Shown here in pieces: positions 1-5,702 of a stretch of 11,256 nucleotides of DNA. Under the pieces are notes generated by a model. That model had not been told where the DNA came from. It searched no databases and worked only from the letters and a program-made list of their open reading frames with translations. Each line of letters starts with the position of its first letter. Positions within the stretch are counted from its first letter, which is position 1. Origin of the DNA: an uncultured Opitutia bacterium (GTDB lineage: Bacteria; Verrucomicrobiota; Verrucomicrobiia; Opitutales; Opitutaceae); contig CAJAFD010000461.1 in assembly GCA_903938935.1 (NCBI GenBank), positions 1-11,256 on the forward strand. Direction: 5' to 3'. Both the position numbers and the translations under genes were made by a program.

Positions 1-364
1 ACTCGACCCCACGCTGCGCCGCATCGCCCGTTTCTCCGAACGCGATGGCTTCGATGGTTTCTGGATGGCCAATCTTTTCGGCCTGCGCACGCCGTACCCG
101 AAAGAAATGAAATCCGCGCCCGATCCCGTCGGCGCAGAAAATGATGCCTCGCTCCTCGCCGCCGCCGACCGCTGTGATCGGATCGTCGCCGCCTGGGGCG
201 TGAGCGGCGATTACCAAGCCCGCGCCGATGCCGTCGTCCGCCTCTTCGGCGAACGCGAACTCTGGTGCCTCGGCACCACGCAAGCCGGCCACCCTCGCCA
301 CCCGCTCTACGTCCCCGGCGACCAAAAACTCGTCCGCTTCCGGCCCACGATCCGCCCCGCCTGA
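1..364 (+). CDS. DUF1643 family protein, C-terminal part (5' end outside window)
   Basis: This is the 3' end of an open frame that enters from the left edge; the first complete codon is at base 2 and the stop is TGA at 362-364, giving 120 visible residues. The order of segments fits the DUF1643 family (pfam07799): an early D-P-T-L-R-R, then G-F-D-G-F-W-M-A-N-L-F (about residues 16-26), D-P-V-G-x-E-N-D (41-48), a V-A-A-W-G stretch (62-66), L-W-C-L-G (87-91) and a closing G-H-P-R-H-P-L-Y (96-103). No biochemical function is established for the family. Proteins of this type are small soluble proteins of about 160-180 residues, so perhaps 40-60 residues are missing upstream. The next gene starts 12 bases after the stop on the same strand, so the two may be co-transcribed. 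The family call is from memory of the motif series, not from a search. Confidence 0.8.
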   Translation, partial: LDPTLRRIARFSERDGFDGFWMANLFGLRTPYPKEMKSAPDPVGAENDASLLAAADRCDRIVAAWGVSGDYQARADAVVRLFGERELWCLGTTQAGHPRHPLYVPGDQKLVRFRPTIRPA

Positions 365-376
365 TTGTGTGCGCCC

Positions 377-1009
377 ATGCCCACGCGCCGCCCTCACCTC
401 TTGTTGCTCAACGCCGCCCTCGCCGGTGATGCCGGCAACACCGCCGTTCTGCTCGCCCAAGCCCGCCGTCATCTCGCCCGCCGCGCCTCCGTCGAAATGC
501 TCACGCTCGCACCCGACGACGCCGCGACTCCGTTGGCGCGAACTTCCGTAATTGATCCGCAACTACGCGCCGCGCTCGCTCGCGCCGATGGTTTTCTTTT
601 TGGCACCGGCACGCATTGGGATTCTTGGAGCAGCGTGCTCCAAAATTTTCTCGAAGTCGCCACGCCCACCGAAGGAACCGCGCTTTGGCTCGGCAAACCC
701 GCTGCGATCATCGTGAGCGAGCACAGCACCGGCGGCAAAGGCGTCCTCTCGCGCCTTCAAGGCGTGCTCGTCACTTTCGGTTGCTCGATCCCGCCCATGT
801 CCGGCCTCGTCCTGTCCCGCGCGGCTGTCATCGCCGCTCGCCACGACCCCGCCGCGGCCCGCGATTTCTGGTGCGCCGACGATCTCCGTATCGTTTGTCA
901 CAACCTCGCCGAGGCCGCACGCATCACGCTCCCCGCCGCAAAACCCGCGCGTCCGCGTTGGCGCACGTGGCCCGTCGACCGCCGCGAATTCTCAGCTCGT
1001 TGGCTCTAA
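377..1009 (+). CDS. Flavodoxin-fold NAD(P)H-dependent FMN reductase-like protein
   Basis: This gene encodes a 210-residue soluble protein. The N-terminus has a hydrophobic beta strand (L-L-L-L-N, residues 8-12) followed by a loop A-G-D-A-G-N-T (16-22), which is where flavodoxin-like reductases bind FMN phosphate. A-D-G-F-L-F-G-T-G-T-H-W-D (70-82) followed by S-S-V-L-Q-N-F-L-E (85-93) matches the second flavin-contacting loop and helix of the NADPH-dependent FMN reductase family, although the usual P-x-Y is replaced by G-T-H-W. K107-P-A-A-I-I-V-S-E and the G-G-K-G segment (119-122) are the central strand and third loop. It probably reduces flavins or quinones with NAD(P)H, but the substrate is not predictable. 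The start is set at the ATG at 377; a TTG at 365 is in frame but less likely. No Shine-Dalgarno sequence is visible. Its TAA stop (1007-1009) interlocks with the stop of the convergent gene. The C-terminal 25 residues are basic and Pro/Arg-rich. Confidence 0.75.
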   Translation: MPTRRPHLLLLNAALAGDAGNTAVLLAQARRHLARRASVEMLTLAPDDAATPLARTSVIDPQLRAALARADGFLFGTGTHWDSWSSVLQNFLEVATPTEGTALWLGKPAAIIVSEHSTGGKGVLSRLQGVLVTFGCSIPPMSGLVLSRAAVIAARHDPAAARDFWCADDLRIVCHNLAEAARITLPAAKPARPRWRTWPVDRREFSARWL

Positions 1010-1338
1010 GAAAGCGTCGCCTGTCCGGGCCGCTCGCCCTTCAACGCGATTTCACCCGCACATTGGGGTGATCCCCGCTCCAACTCGCGACACGTAGCCG
1101 GTCGCGTGGCGTAAACAGAGCAGAAATATTCCCGCGCCCCATCCTCGCCTGCACGCACCACCAACGCCGCACAATGCCCGTCGCTCATGCGCATATACGC
1201 ACGATGGCCGACAAAATGCACGAGTCGCTCCGCCTCGGCACCGAGCCGCGCCCAATCCTCGCCCGTCACGCGGACATACGTTTCCAATTTCGAAAAACAA
1301 CAAACGCCGCAGCGCAGACATACCGGGGGTAAAGGCAT
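1006..1338 (-). CDS. YkgJ-family cysteine cluster protein
   Basis: The encoded protein has 110 residues and eight cysteines: C7, C10, C13, C14, C56, C73, C83 and C93. The opening C-x-x-C-x-x-C-C, with the later Y-F-C-S-V-Y-x-x-R-P-x-x-C-R-E (71-85), is the signature of the YkgJ / UPF0153 zinc- or iron-chelating family (pfam03692). The biochemical role of the family is unsettled; a metal-binding or Fe-S function is the usual inference. I start it at the ATG whose complement is at 1336-1338, because the cysteine motif begins six residues later. The frame stays open to 1572, but the added 78 residues are antisense to the DUF4202 gene and low-complexity. The gene converges on the FMN-reductase-like gene and the two stop codons overlap. 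It diverges from the DUF4202 gene across 57 bases. Confidence 0.82.
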   Translation of the reverse strand: MPLPPVCLRCGVCCFSKLETYVRVTGEDWARLGAEAERLVHFVGHRAYMRMSDGHCAALVVRAGEDGAREYFCSVYATRPATCRELERGSPQCAGEIALKGERPGQATLS

Positions 1339-1395
1339 GACGCTACCAACCTGTCGCTTGCCGCGTCGTACGCAACCGTTTCGATTCCTGTCCGC

Positions 1396-1974
1396 ATGGA
1401 AGCCTACGCCCGCGCCCGCCAGCTCATCGACTCCGCTCACGCCGCCGATCCCACGCGTGCCGCCGACGGCCGCGCCGCCGAACTCATCTACGGCGAACGC
1501 GTCGAAGCCTGGGTCGCCCGCCTCGTCCCCGACGCGAGCCCGCTTCTGCTCCTCGCCGCTCGCTGCCAACATCTCGAGCGCTGGCTCACTCCCCGCGCCA
1601 CGTTTCCCGAAGGCAAAGTCGGCTACCTCACTTGGCGCCGCTCACTCTACGTCAAACAAGCCGAACGCGCCCGCGAACTACTCCTCGCCGCCGGCGTCAC
1701 TGCAAACGAAGCCGCCGAAGTTGCCACCTGGGTTTCCAAAACCGGATTAAAAACTAACCCCAGCACCCAAGCCCTCGAGGACGCCGCGGTCCTTGTTTTT
1801 CTTGAAAACGAAATTAGCACCTTCGCCGCGCAACACGCCGATTACCCGCGCGAAAAGTTCGTCGATATTTTGAAAAAAACTTGGCGCAAACTCAGCCCCG
1901 CCGCGCAACACGCCGCCACCAGCCTCACGCTTCCACCCGCGATCGCTGAACTCGTCCGCGCCGCTCTCGCGTAA
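1396..1974 (+). CDS. DUF4202 family protein
   Basis: The gene encodes 192 residues, full length for DUF4202. The recognisable features are the opening I-D-S-A-H-A-A-D-P (11-19), L-I-Y-G-E-R (30-35), L-A-A-R-C-Q-H-L-E-R-W (53-63), P-R-A-T-F-P-E-G-K-V-G-Y-L-x-W-R (66-81), and the C-terminal half L-E-D-A-A-V-L-V-F-L-E (127-137) with D-I-L-K-K-T-W-R-K-L-S (157-167). It is predicted all-helical. The conserved R/Q-H/E-R-W and E-D residues recall a metal-site arrangement of HD-like helical proteins, but that comparison is my inference. Function is unknown; it is likely cytosolic because no signal or membrane segment is seen. The ATG at 1396 follows a pyrimidine-rich stretch without a Shine-Dalgarno sequence. 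The stop is TAA at 1972-1974. A short AT-rich stretch at 1744-1757 stands out within otherwise GC-rich codons. Confidence 0.82.
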   Translation: MEAYARARQLIDSAHAADPTRAADGRAAELIYGERVEAWVARLVPDASPLLLLAARCQHLERWLTPRATFPEGKVGYLTWRRSLYVKQAERARELLLAAGVTANEAAEVATWVSKTGLKTNPSTQALEDAAVLVFLENEISTFAAQHADYPREKFVDILKKTWRKLSPAAQHAATSLTLPPAIAELVRAALA

Positions 1975-2055
1975 TTCTCCGCACAGAATTAAACTTAGAT
2001 GCCGCAACGTTCGGAGGGCCGCCACGTCTCGCCAGTATCCCTTCGTCGCTCCGCC

Positions 2056-2598
2056 ATGATTCGTCCGCCCGCCACCTTCGCCACCGCTCGCCTCACCGCG
2101 CGGCGACCTCGCGCCGATGATGCCGCCGCCGTTTTTTCCGCCTACGCCAGCGATCCCGAAGTGACCCGCTACCTCGCGTGGAAACCCTACGAACGCGTGG
2201 AATTGCTCGCTGATTTTCTGCGCGACCGTGATGCAGATTGGGACCGCCCAAAATCGCCGCACTACGCGTGGCTGCTCTGCCTGCGCGGCACGGATTCGCC
2301 TATTGGTTCCATCGGCCTCATGCCCGATGGCGGCAAAGTCATGTGCGGCTACGTGCTCGCGCAAAAATTTTGGGGCCGCGGCATGATGACGGAGGCGCTC
2401 ACCTACTTAGTCGATTGGACGATGGCGCAACCCGATGTGTTTCGTCTCTGGGCTTTTTGCGATGCCGCCAATCCCAGTTCCGCGCGCGTCATGGAAAAAG
2501 CCGGGCTCACCCGCGAAGCCTTGCTCAAGCGTTGGCACGTCGCCCCCAATATCGGCCCCGAGCCGCGTGATTGTATTCTCTGTTCCAAAGTAAAATAA
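2056..2598 (+). CDS. GNAT-family N-acetyltransferase, RimJ/RimL type
   Basis: The product has 180 residues. The start T-A-R-L-T-A-R-R-P-R-A-D-D (10-22) followed by D-P-E-V-T-R-Y-L (33-40) is typical of RimJ/RimL-like GNAT proteins. Motif A, which binds acetyl-CoA pyrophosphate, appears as Y-V-L-A-Q-K-F-W-G-R-G-M-M-T-E-A-L (99-115), giving the Q-x-x-W-G-R-G core. Motif B is N-P-S-S-A-R-V-M-E-K-A-G-L (139-151). It should transfer an acetyl group from acetyl-CoA to an amino group on a protein N-terminus or a small molecule, but the acceptor cannot be told. I chose the ATG at 2056 because the conserved fold begins there. An in-frame ATG at 1999 would add 19 unconserved residues. It converges on the phosphatase gene with 31 bases between stops and no convincing terminator. 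Confidence 0.87.
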   Translation: MIRPPATFATARLTARRPRADDAAAVFSAYASDPEVTRYLAWKPYERVELLADFLRDRDADWDRPKSPHYAWLLCLRGTDSPIGSIGLMPDGGKVMCGYVLAQKFWGRGMMTEALTYLVDWTMAQPDVFRLWAFCDAANPSSARVMEKAGLTREALLKRWHVAPNIGPEPRDCILCSKVK

Positions 2599-2629
2599 CC
2601 ACCACGCCACGCCGGCGCGTATGAGCGGT

Positions 2630-3754
2630 TTATTTTTCTGCGCCCGCGCGCAACACCGCACTCACCGGCGCGGCCGCCGCCGGAAACGCCGCACGAAAAT
2701 CTTCGCCCAATAACGCCGCCACGGTCGCCGCGACTTGCGCTTGATGCACCTCGGCGACACCCGCACGACGTTCGCCCAGCGCCGGGGTATCGGGTCCGTA
2801 AACCGCAAACCACGTCTCTTCCGAGCGCGGGATTTTTTTGCCATGACCGTTCCAATCTTCCGGCGTTACCCCGCGGCCGTGATCGGGCGTGAGCACGATC
2901 GTGGTGGAATCACGGTATTCAGGCAGCGCTTGGAGTTTTTCCCAGAGTTGACGGATAAACCGATCGCAGCGCCGGATCGATTGGAGGTAACGATCGTACC
3001 GATGCGCATGCGCCCATTCGTCCGGCTCGCCGAGTGCGATTAAAAAAACGCGCGGCCGATGCGTGTCGATGCGATCGACTGCTGCATGATAAACAAACGC
3101 ATCGAAATTCTCCGCGTTAGTGATCGGGGGAATGTCATCCATCCATCGCTCCAATTCCGCAATGCGCGGCGAGACACTGCCTGGCGCCGAATGTTGACCT
3201 GTGACGAATAACGGCAGCCGACTCCGTCCGACATTGATGATCGGCGCGAACACGTTCCACGCCGCCGCGGCCGCGACACGACCCGCGAATCCGGGCCGCC
3301 CGTTTAACCATTCCAACACCGTGACATTGCGATTCGGCACGGGCGCGTTGGATGTGATCAACGGATCCGGCGCGCCGGTTAGCAGCTCGTTGTAACCCGG
3401 ATAAGAAATCCGCTCGGTGTTGAGGACGCTCGCGGTGCTGCCGAGATCACGATTACCAAACGCCTGTCCGCCCGGGACGAGCGTACCCCAGAAAAACGGC
3501 ATCAGTTTTTTCCGCCGTTCTTCCGCCGTGGCGCCAAGATAATCCGCCTTCAACGCAACCAATTCTCCTCCCGGCACGCCGCCGGAGTTTTTATCTTTAT
3601 TCATGAACGCCTCGTCCGCACCACGAAACACTTCCTGCCAACGCAGGCCGTCGATCGTGACGAGCAGGACGTTGCGCGTTTTATTTTCCGCCGCCCGTGC
3701 GACGAAGGAACTCAGCAAACTCAAAACCAGGAGCAGCACCGCGTTTTTTTTCAT
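2630..3754 (-). CDS. Secreted alkaline-phosphatase-superfamily hydrolase (phosphodiesterase/sulfatase-like)
   Basis: The protein has 374 residues. Residues 1-22 look like a Sec signal peptide: K2-K3, a hydrophobic core 5-16, and an A-R-A-A exit before E23. There is no lipobox Cys, so a periplasmic or secreted location is predicted. The superfamily metal ligands can be placed: D35 in V-T-I-D-G-L-R-W (32-39), a likely nucleophile S117 in I-S-Y-P-G-Y (116-121), D245 and H249 in G-E-P-D-E-W-A-H (242-249), D291-H292 in L-T-P-D-H-G-R-G (288-295), and H304 in W-N-G-H-G-K-K (301-307). This is a complete two-metal site, so it is probably an active phosphatase, phosphodiesterase or sulfatase-like enzyme; the substrate is unknown. 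The layout resembles the type I phosphodiesterase/PglZ branch. The sulfatase C/S-x-P-x-R motif is absent. It is a single gene, divergent from the DUF2007 gene across 110 bases. Confidence 0.83.
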   Translation of the reverse strand: MKKNAVLLLVLSLLSSFVARAAENKTRNVLLVTIDGLRWQEVFRGADEAFMNKDKNSGGVPGGELVALKADYLGATAEERRKKLMPFFWGTLVPGGQAFGNRDLGSTASVLNTERISYPGYNELLTGAPDPLITSNAPVPNRNVTVLEWLNGRPGFAGRVAAAAAWNVFAPIINVGRSRLPLFVTGQHSAPGSVSPRIAELERWMDDIPPITNAENFDAFVYHAAVDRIDTHRPRVFLIALGEPDEWAHAHRYDRYLQSIRRCDRFIRQLWEKLQALPEYRDSTTIVLTPDHGRGVTPEDWNGHGKKIPRSEETWFAVYGPDTPALGERRAGVAEVHQAQVAATVAALLGEDFRAAFPAAAAPVSAVLRAGAEK

Positions 3755-3864
3755 GCGAGGGGTTAGAATAAAAATTTACCGTGACGTCGACCTTGCAGGA
3801 TCACCAGTCCGAAGCTTTGGTGGCCGGGCTTGAATTAAAGCCAGGGGTAAAATAAATTGTTGGT
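3755..3864. other. Divergent intergenic region (phosphatase / DUF2007)
   Basis: These 110 bases lie between two divergent starts and must carry both promoters. The sequence is AT-richer next to the phosphatase start (3765-3780) and next to the DUF2007 start (3830-3864). Overlapping GACGTC and GTCGAC hexamer palindromes sit at about 3783-3790. No Shine-Dalgarno sequence precedes either ATG. No small reading frame worth calling is visible here. Confidence 0.4.
3830..3858 (+). promoter_or_regulatory. Possible sigma70-type promoter giving a leaderless transcript
   Basis: TTGAAT (3830-3835) and TAAATT (3853-3858) are separated by 17 bases and each is a fair match to -35 and -10 consensus. A start about 6-7 bases downstream would fall on or next to the ATG at 3865. 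No ribosome binding site is visible. The call rests on pattern alone, in an AT-rich stretch where chance matches are common. Confidence 0.22.
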
Positions 3865-4101
3865 ATGACGACGATCGCGACCTGCCAGCGACTGATTGAG
3901 GCGCAGATCCTGCAAGCCACCCTCGGCGGCAGCGGTATCAAAGCTTATCTTCCGGAAGAACTCACGGCGCAGACTTCGGGCAATGTTTACAACTACATGA
4001 TGGGTGGGCTTCGCGTGCAAGTGGAGGATGAAGACGCGGATGCCGCGCGGGCGATTTTAGCGGATTTCAATAACGCCGCAGCCGAGCCTGAAACTTCTTA
4101 G
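3865..4101 (+). CDS. DUF2007 family small protein (putative signal-transducing protein)
   Basis: The gene encodes 78 residues. The pattern fits DUF2007 (pfam09413): an N-terminal strand then helix (A-T-C-Q-R-L-I-E-A-Q-I-L-Q-A-T-L, 5-20), G-I-K-A-Y-L (24-29), a loop with N-Y-M-M-G-G (43-48), then L-R-V-Q-V-E-D-E-D-A-D-A-A-R-A-I-L (49-65). These ferredoxin-like-fold proteins are commonly described as putative signal transducers, with little experimental support. The product is probably cytosolic. The ATG at 3865 is the only sensible start. The stop is TAG at 4099-4101. A 114-base gap separates it from the next gene, so co-transcription is possible but unproven. Confidence 0.75.
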   Translation: MTTIATCQRLIEAQILQATLGGSGIKAYLPEELTAQTSGNVYNYMMGGLRVQVEDEDADAARAILADFNNAAAEPETS

Positions 4102-4215
4102 TTTTTGGTGCTAGCTCGCGGTTCGATCTTGCAGCGCAAAATGCCGCCTTTTTAGCGCGCGCTATCGGGAAATAGCGTTGCCGAACGGCGTGGGTCCACT
4201 AGCTCTTGGTTTCCC
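4102..4215. other. Intergenic region with overlapping palindromes upstream of the RelE-like/pssA unit
   Basis: This stretch holds a perfect 12-base palindrome, TAGCGCGCGCTA (4153-4164). It overlaps a second inverted repeat, CGCTAT (4160-4165) and ATAGCG (4172-4177), around a six-base loop. The heptamer CTAGCTC occurs at 4111-4117 and again at 4199-4205. There is no T-run after either hairpin, so an intrinsic terminator is not supported. An operator for the downstream unit is possible. No convincing promoter hexamer pair was found. Confidence 0.3.
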
Positions 4216-4569
4216 ATGTATCAGGTCACTTTTTCCGCGCAGGCGATGCACGAGCTCAACCGGCTGGATAAGCTGCTGCAGCTCGATCTCGTCGAGCCGA
4301 TCAGTTCACTAAAACCGGACGATCTGGCTCATCCGCGCGAACCGTTGGGCCGTTTTTCCCGGGCGGGGAAAGAATTCTACCGATTGAGAGCGGGGGATTT
4401 TCGTTTATATTTTGATGCTCAAGGGGAAAAACTGCACGTGAACTACATCCTGCATAAAAATTCCCTCGAAGATTTTCTGTTGCGCAATAAATTCCCGGTT
4501 TCCGAACAACAGCTCTTCGAGCATGATTCTAAATTCTGGAAATACCTCGAAAGCCTCGCAAAAAAATGA
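4216..4569 (+). CDS. RelE/ParE-superfamily protein without an adjacent antitoxin
   Basis: The product has 117 residues. The N-terminus M-Y-Q-V-T-F-S-A-Q-A-M-H-E-L-N-R-L (1-17), the basic middle segment G-R-F-S-R-A-G-K (45-52), and the strand F-Y-R-L-R-A-G-D-F-R-L-Y-F (54-66) match the RelE/ParE toxin fold. In the last strand (L-H-V-N-Y-I-L-H-K-N-S-L-E-D-F, 73-87), the position usually ending in a Tyr important for RelE catalysis is Phe87. A tail of about 30 residues (88-117) extends past the normal end of the fold. No antitoxin-like gene lies on either side: upstream is a DUF2007 gene and downstream, overlapping by 4 bases (ATGA, 4566-4569), is pssA. This coupling suggests a housekeeping or regulatory role rather than a mobile toxin. 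That is inference, and toxicity has not been excluded. Confidence 0.7.
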   Translation: MYQVTFSAQAMHELNRLDKLLQLDLVEPISSLKPDDLAHPREPLGRFSRAGKEFYRLRAGDFRLYFDAQGEKLHVNYILHKNSLEDFLLRNKFPVSEQQLFEHDSKFWKYLESLAKK

Positions 4570-5465
4570 TCCCGCCGCGCCGATCCGTTCCGACTGATCC
4601 CGAAGATCCTTACAACGTCTCGCAAGCGAGCCGGATCTTCTTCTGGCCCAATGCGATGACCGCGGGAAATCTTTTTTGCGGTTTTATGGCGGTAGTGAAC
4701 TGCATCCAAGCCCGTCTGGCTGAAACATCACTCACCGGTGAATACCTCGATGCAACGCCGGCCGGACATTATCGCATGGCGGTATGGTTCATCTTTGGCG
4801 CAGCGGCGTTTGATATGCTTGATGGCCGGTTAGCGCGGATGGGTGGTCGTGAATCTTTGTTTGGCGCGGAGTTCGATTCGTTGGCTGATGTGGTGTCGTT
4901 TGGGATGGCACCGGCTTTGATGATGTTTTTTTTCATCCTGTCGCCGACCCAAGGTATTACTTGGTTTCGTAACATTGGCTGGTTTGTGGGCTTTGTGTAT
5001 CTTTTGTGTGCTGCGATGAGGTTGGCGCGTTTCAACGTCATCACCAATCCACTCCTGCATCGTGACAAAAAAGAATCTTCTAAGGATTTTGTGGGCTTAC
5101 CCGTACCGGCTGCCGCAGGTACAGTGGCAGCTTTGGTCTTATTTTTGCTTAAATTGATGGAATCGGATAAATCGTTGAACCGCTGGGCATTGGTTCTTCC
5201 TTTTCTAATGTTATTAATCGCCGTGCTCATGATGAGTACGGTGCGCTACCCGAGTGGCAAAAAACTCGATCTACAAACTCAAACTAAGTTATTGCCGTTC
5301 ATCTGGATCCTGATCCTGGCTTTTTTGGTTTATCAATTTAAAGAAGTCGCGTTGCTGATCGTGTGTTTGGCTTACATTTTTTTTGGCCTCATTCGACAAC
5401 TCCGCCGTCCGCGACTTTTAAAAACCAGCGTGCAGGATCCCGCCGCACCCGAGAAAAACGTGTGA
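4566..5465 (+). CDS. pssA: CDP-diacylglycerol--serine O-phosphatidyltransferase
   Basis: The 299-residue integral membrane enzyme transfers the phosphatidyl group from CDP-diacylglycerol to L-serine. It makes phosphatidylserine, the precursor of phosphatidylethanolamine. The CDP-alcohol phosphatidyltransferase signature is complete: D83-x-x-D86-G-x-x-A90-R91, then G100-x3-D104-x3-D108. The preceding F-F-W-P-N-A-M-T-A-G-N-L (25-36) is typical of type II PssA proteins. Hydrophobic segments lie at about 30-48, 71-85, 112-126, 136-152, 180-197, 207-225, 243-257 and 260-276, giving roughly six to eight membrane helices. The C-terminus is a short basic tail. The start overlaps the stop of the RelE-like gene by 4 bases (ATGA), so translational coupling is likely. 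The reading frame is visibly more AT-rich and uses more T- and G-ended codons than the genes at 1-2600. A neighbouring decarboxylase gene (psd) is not present in the window. Confidence 0.92.
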   Translation: MIPPRRSVPTDPEDPYNVSQASRIFFWPNAMTAGNLFCGFMAVVNCIQARLAETSLTGEYLDATPAGHYRMAVWFIFGAAAFDMLDGRLARMGGRESLFGAEFDSLADVVSFGMAPALMMFFFILSPTQGITWFRNIGWFVGFVYLLCAAMRLARFNVITNPLLHRDKKESSKDFVGLPVPAAAGTVAALVLFLLKLMESDKSLNRWALVLPFLMLLIAVLMMSTVRYPSGKKLDLQTQTKLLPFIWILILAFLVYQFKEVALLIVCLAYIFFGLIRQLRRPRLLKTSVQDPAAPEKNV

Positions 5466-5499
5466 GCAACCTGCGTGCGACGGACCAACAACTTTCTGC

Positions 5500-5604
5500 C
5501 TGCGAATAACACCGCGTTTACCACGATGAGCCCGAAAGTTTTTCACCGCGTTTTTTCTGCAGATTTTCAGAGGGGAAACACGCAGTTGCTACGGTTATTC
5601 GCAG
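5500..5604. repeat. 11-bp perfect inverted repeat pair, 83 bp apart
   Basis: The arms are at 5500-5510 (CTGCGAATAAC) and 5594-5604 (GTTATTCGCAG). The match does not extend on either side without gaps. The flanks show no target-site duplication, so a MITE-like insertion of 105 bases is not proven. The right arm overlaps the -35 element of the putative dnaN promoter, which fits an operator or DnaA-site role. A dispersed intergenic repeat is the main alternative. Confidence 0.5.
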
Positions 5605-5626
5605 CCCATAGTGATACGGATATAAT
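5598..5626 (+). promoter_or_regulatory. Putative dnaN promoter
   Basis: TATAAT at 5621-5626 is a perfect -10 hexamer. TTCGCA (5598-5603) lies 17 bases upstream and matches the -35 consensus at four of six positions. The predicted transcript start near 5633 leaves an untranslated leader of about 70 bases. The -35 element is embedded in the right arm of the 11-base inverted repeat. Confidence 0.45.
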
Positions 5627-5702
5627 TCATTATTGAACCTGTATTCTTTTAACGTTTGTTAACTTCCTCACGCGTCTCGTTCCTTACCCCGTCTAAATTT
5701 CC

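Larger units (their letters stand above)
5466..5702. other. pssA-dnaN intergenic region with long-range inverted repeat and direct repeats
   Basis: This 237-base non-coding stretch is the longest in the window. CTGCGAATAAC (5500-5510) and GTTATTCGCAG (5594-5604) form a perfect 11-base inverted repeat, 83 bases apart. Each arm contains TTATTCGCA in one orientation, one base from the DnaA-box form TTATTCACA. The decamer CACCGCGTTT occurs twice in direct orientation (5510-5519 and 5544-5553). TTAAC-GTTT-GTTAA (5649-5662) forms a short inverted repeat between the promoter candidate and the dnaN start. No ORF here looks real, and no hairpin with a T-run supports a terminator for pssA. Confidence 0.55.

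Noticed and set aside
1339..1572. N-terminal extension of the YkgJ-type gene to 188 residues
   Set aside because: The extra 78 residues are antisense to the DUF4202 gene and low-complexity. The family motif starts six residues after the ATG at 1338.
1999..2055. Earlier start of the GNAT gene
   Set aside because: It adds 19 residues with no counterpart in the family. The ATG at 2056 gives the normal N-terminus of RimJ/RimL-like proteins.
2599..2629. Bidirectional terminator between the convergent GNAT and phosphatase genes
   Set aside because: Only a four-base stem (ACGC/GCGT) is visible and the T-run is displaced.
4111..4205. Direct repeat CTAGCTC as a target-site duplication around an inserted element
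   Set aside because: Seven-base repeats within 100 bases are common by chance and no terminal inverted repeats adjoin them.
5500..5604. MITE insertion with 11-base terminal repeats
   Set aside because: No target-site duplication flanks the arms and no second copy is in the window. It is kept only as an alternative to an operator or DnaA-box pair.
5466..5702. Chromosomal replication origin next to dnaN
   Set aside because: Only two imperfect DnaA-box-like sites, no dnaA gene nearby and no clear AT-rich unwinding tract followed by box clusters. It is not enough to call oriC.
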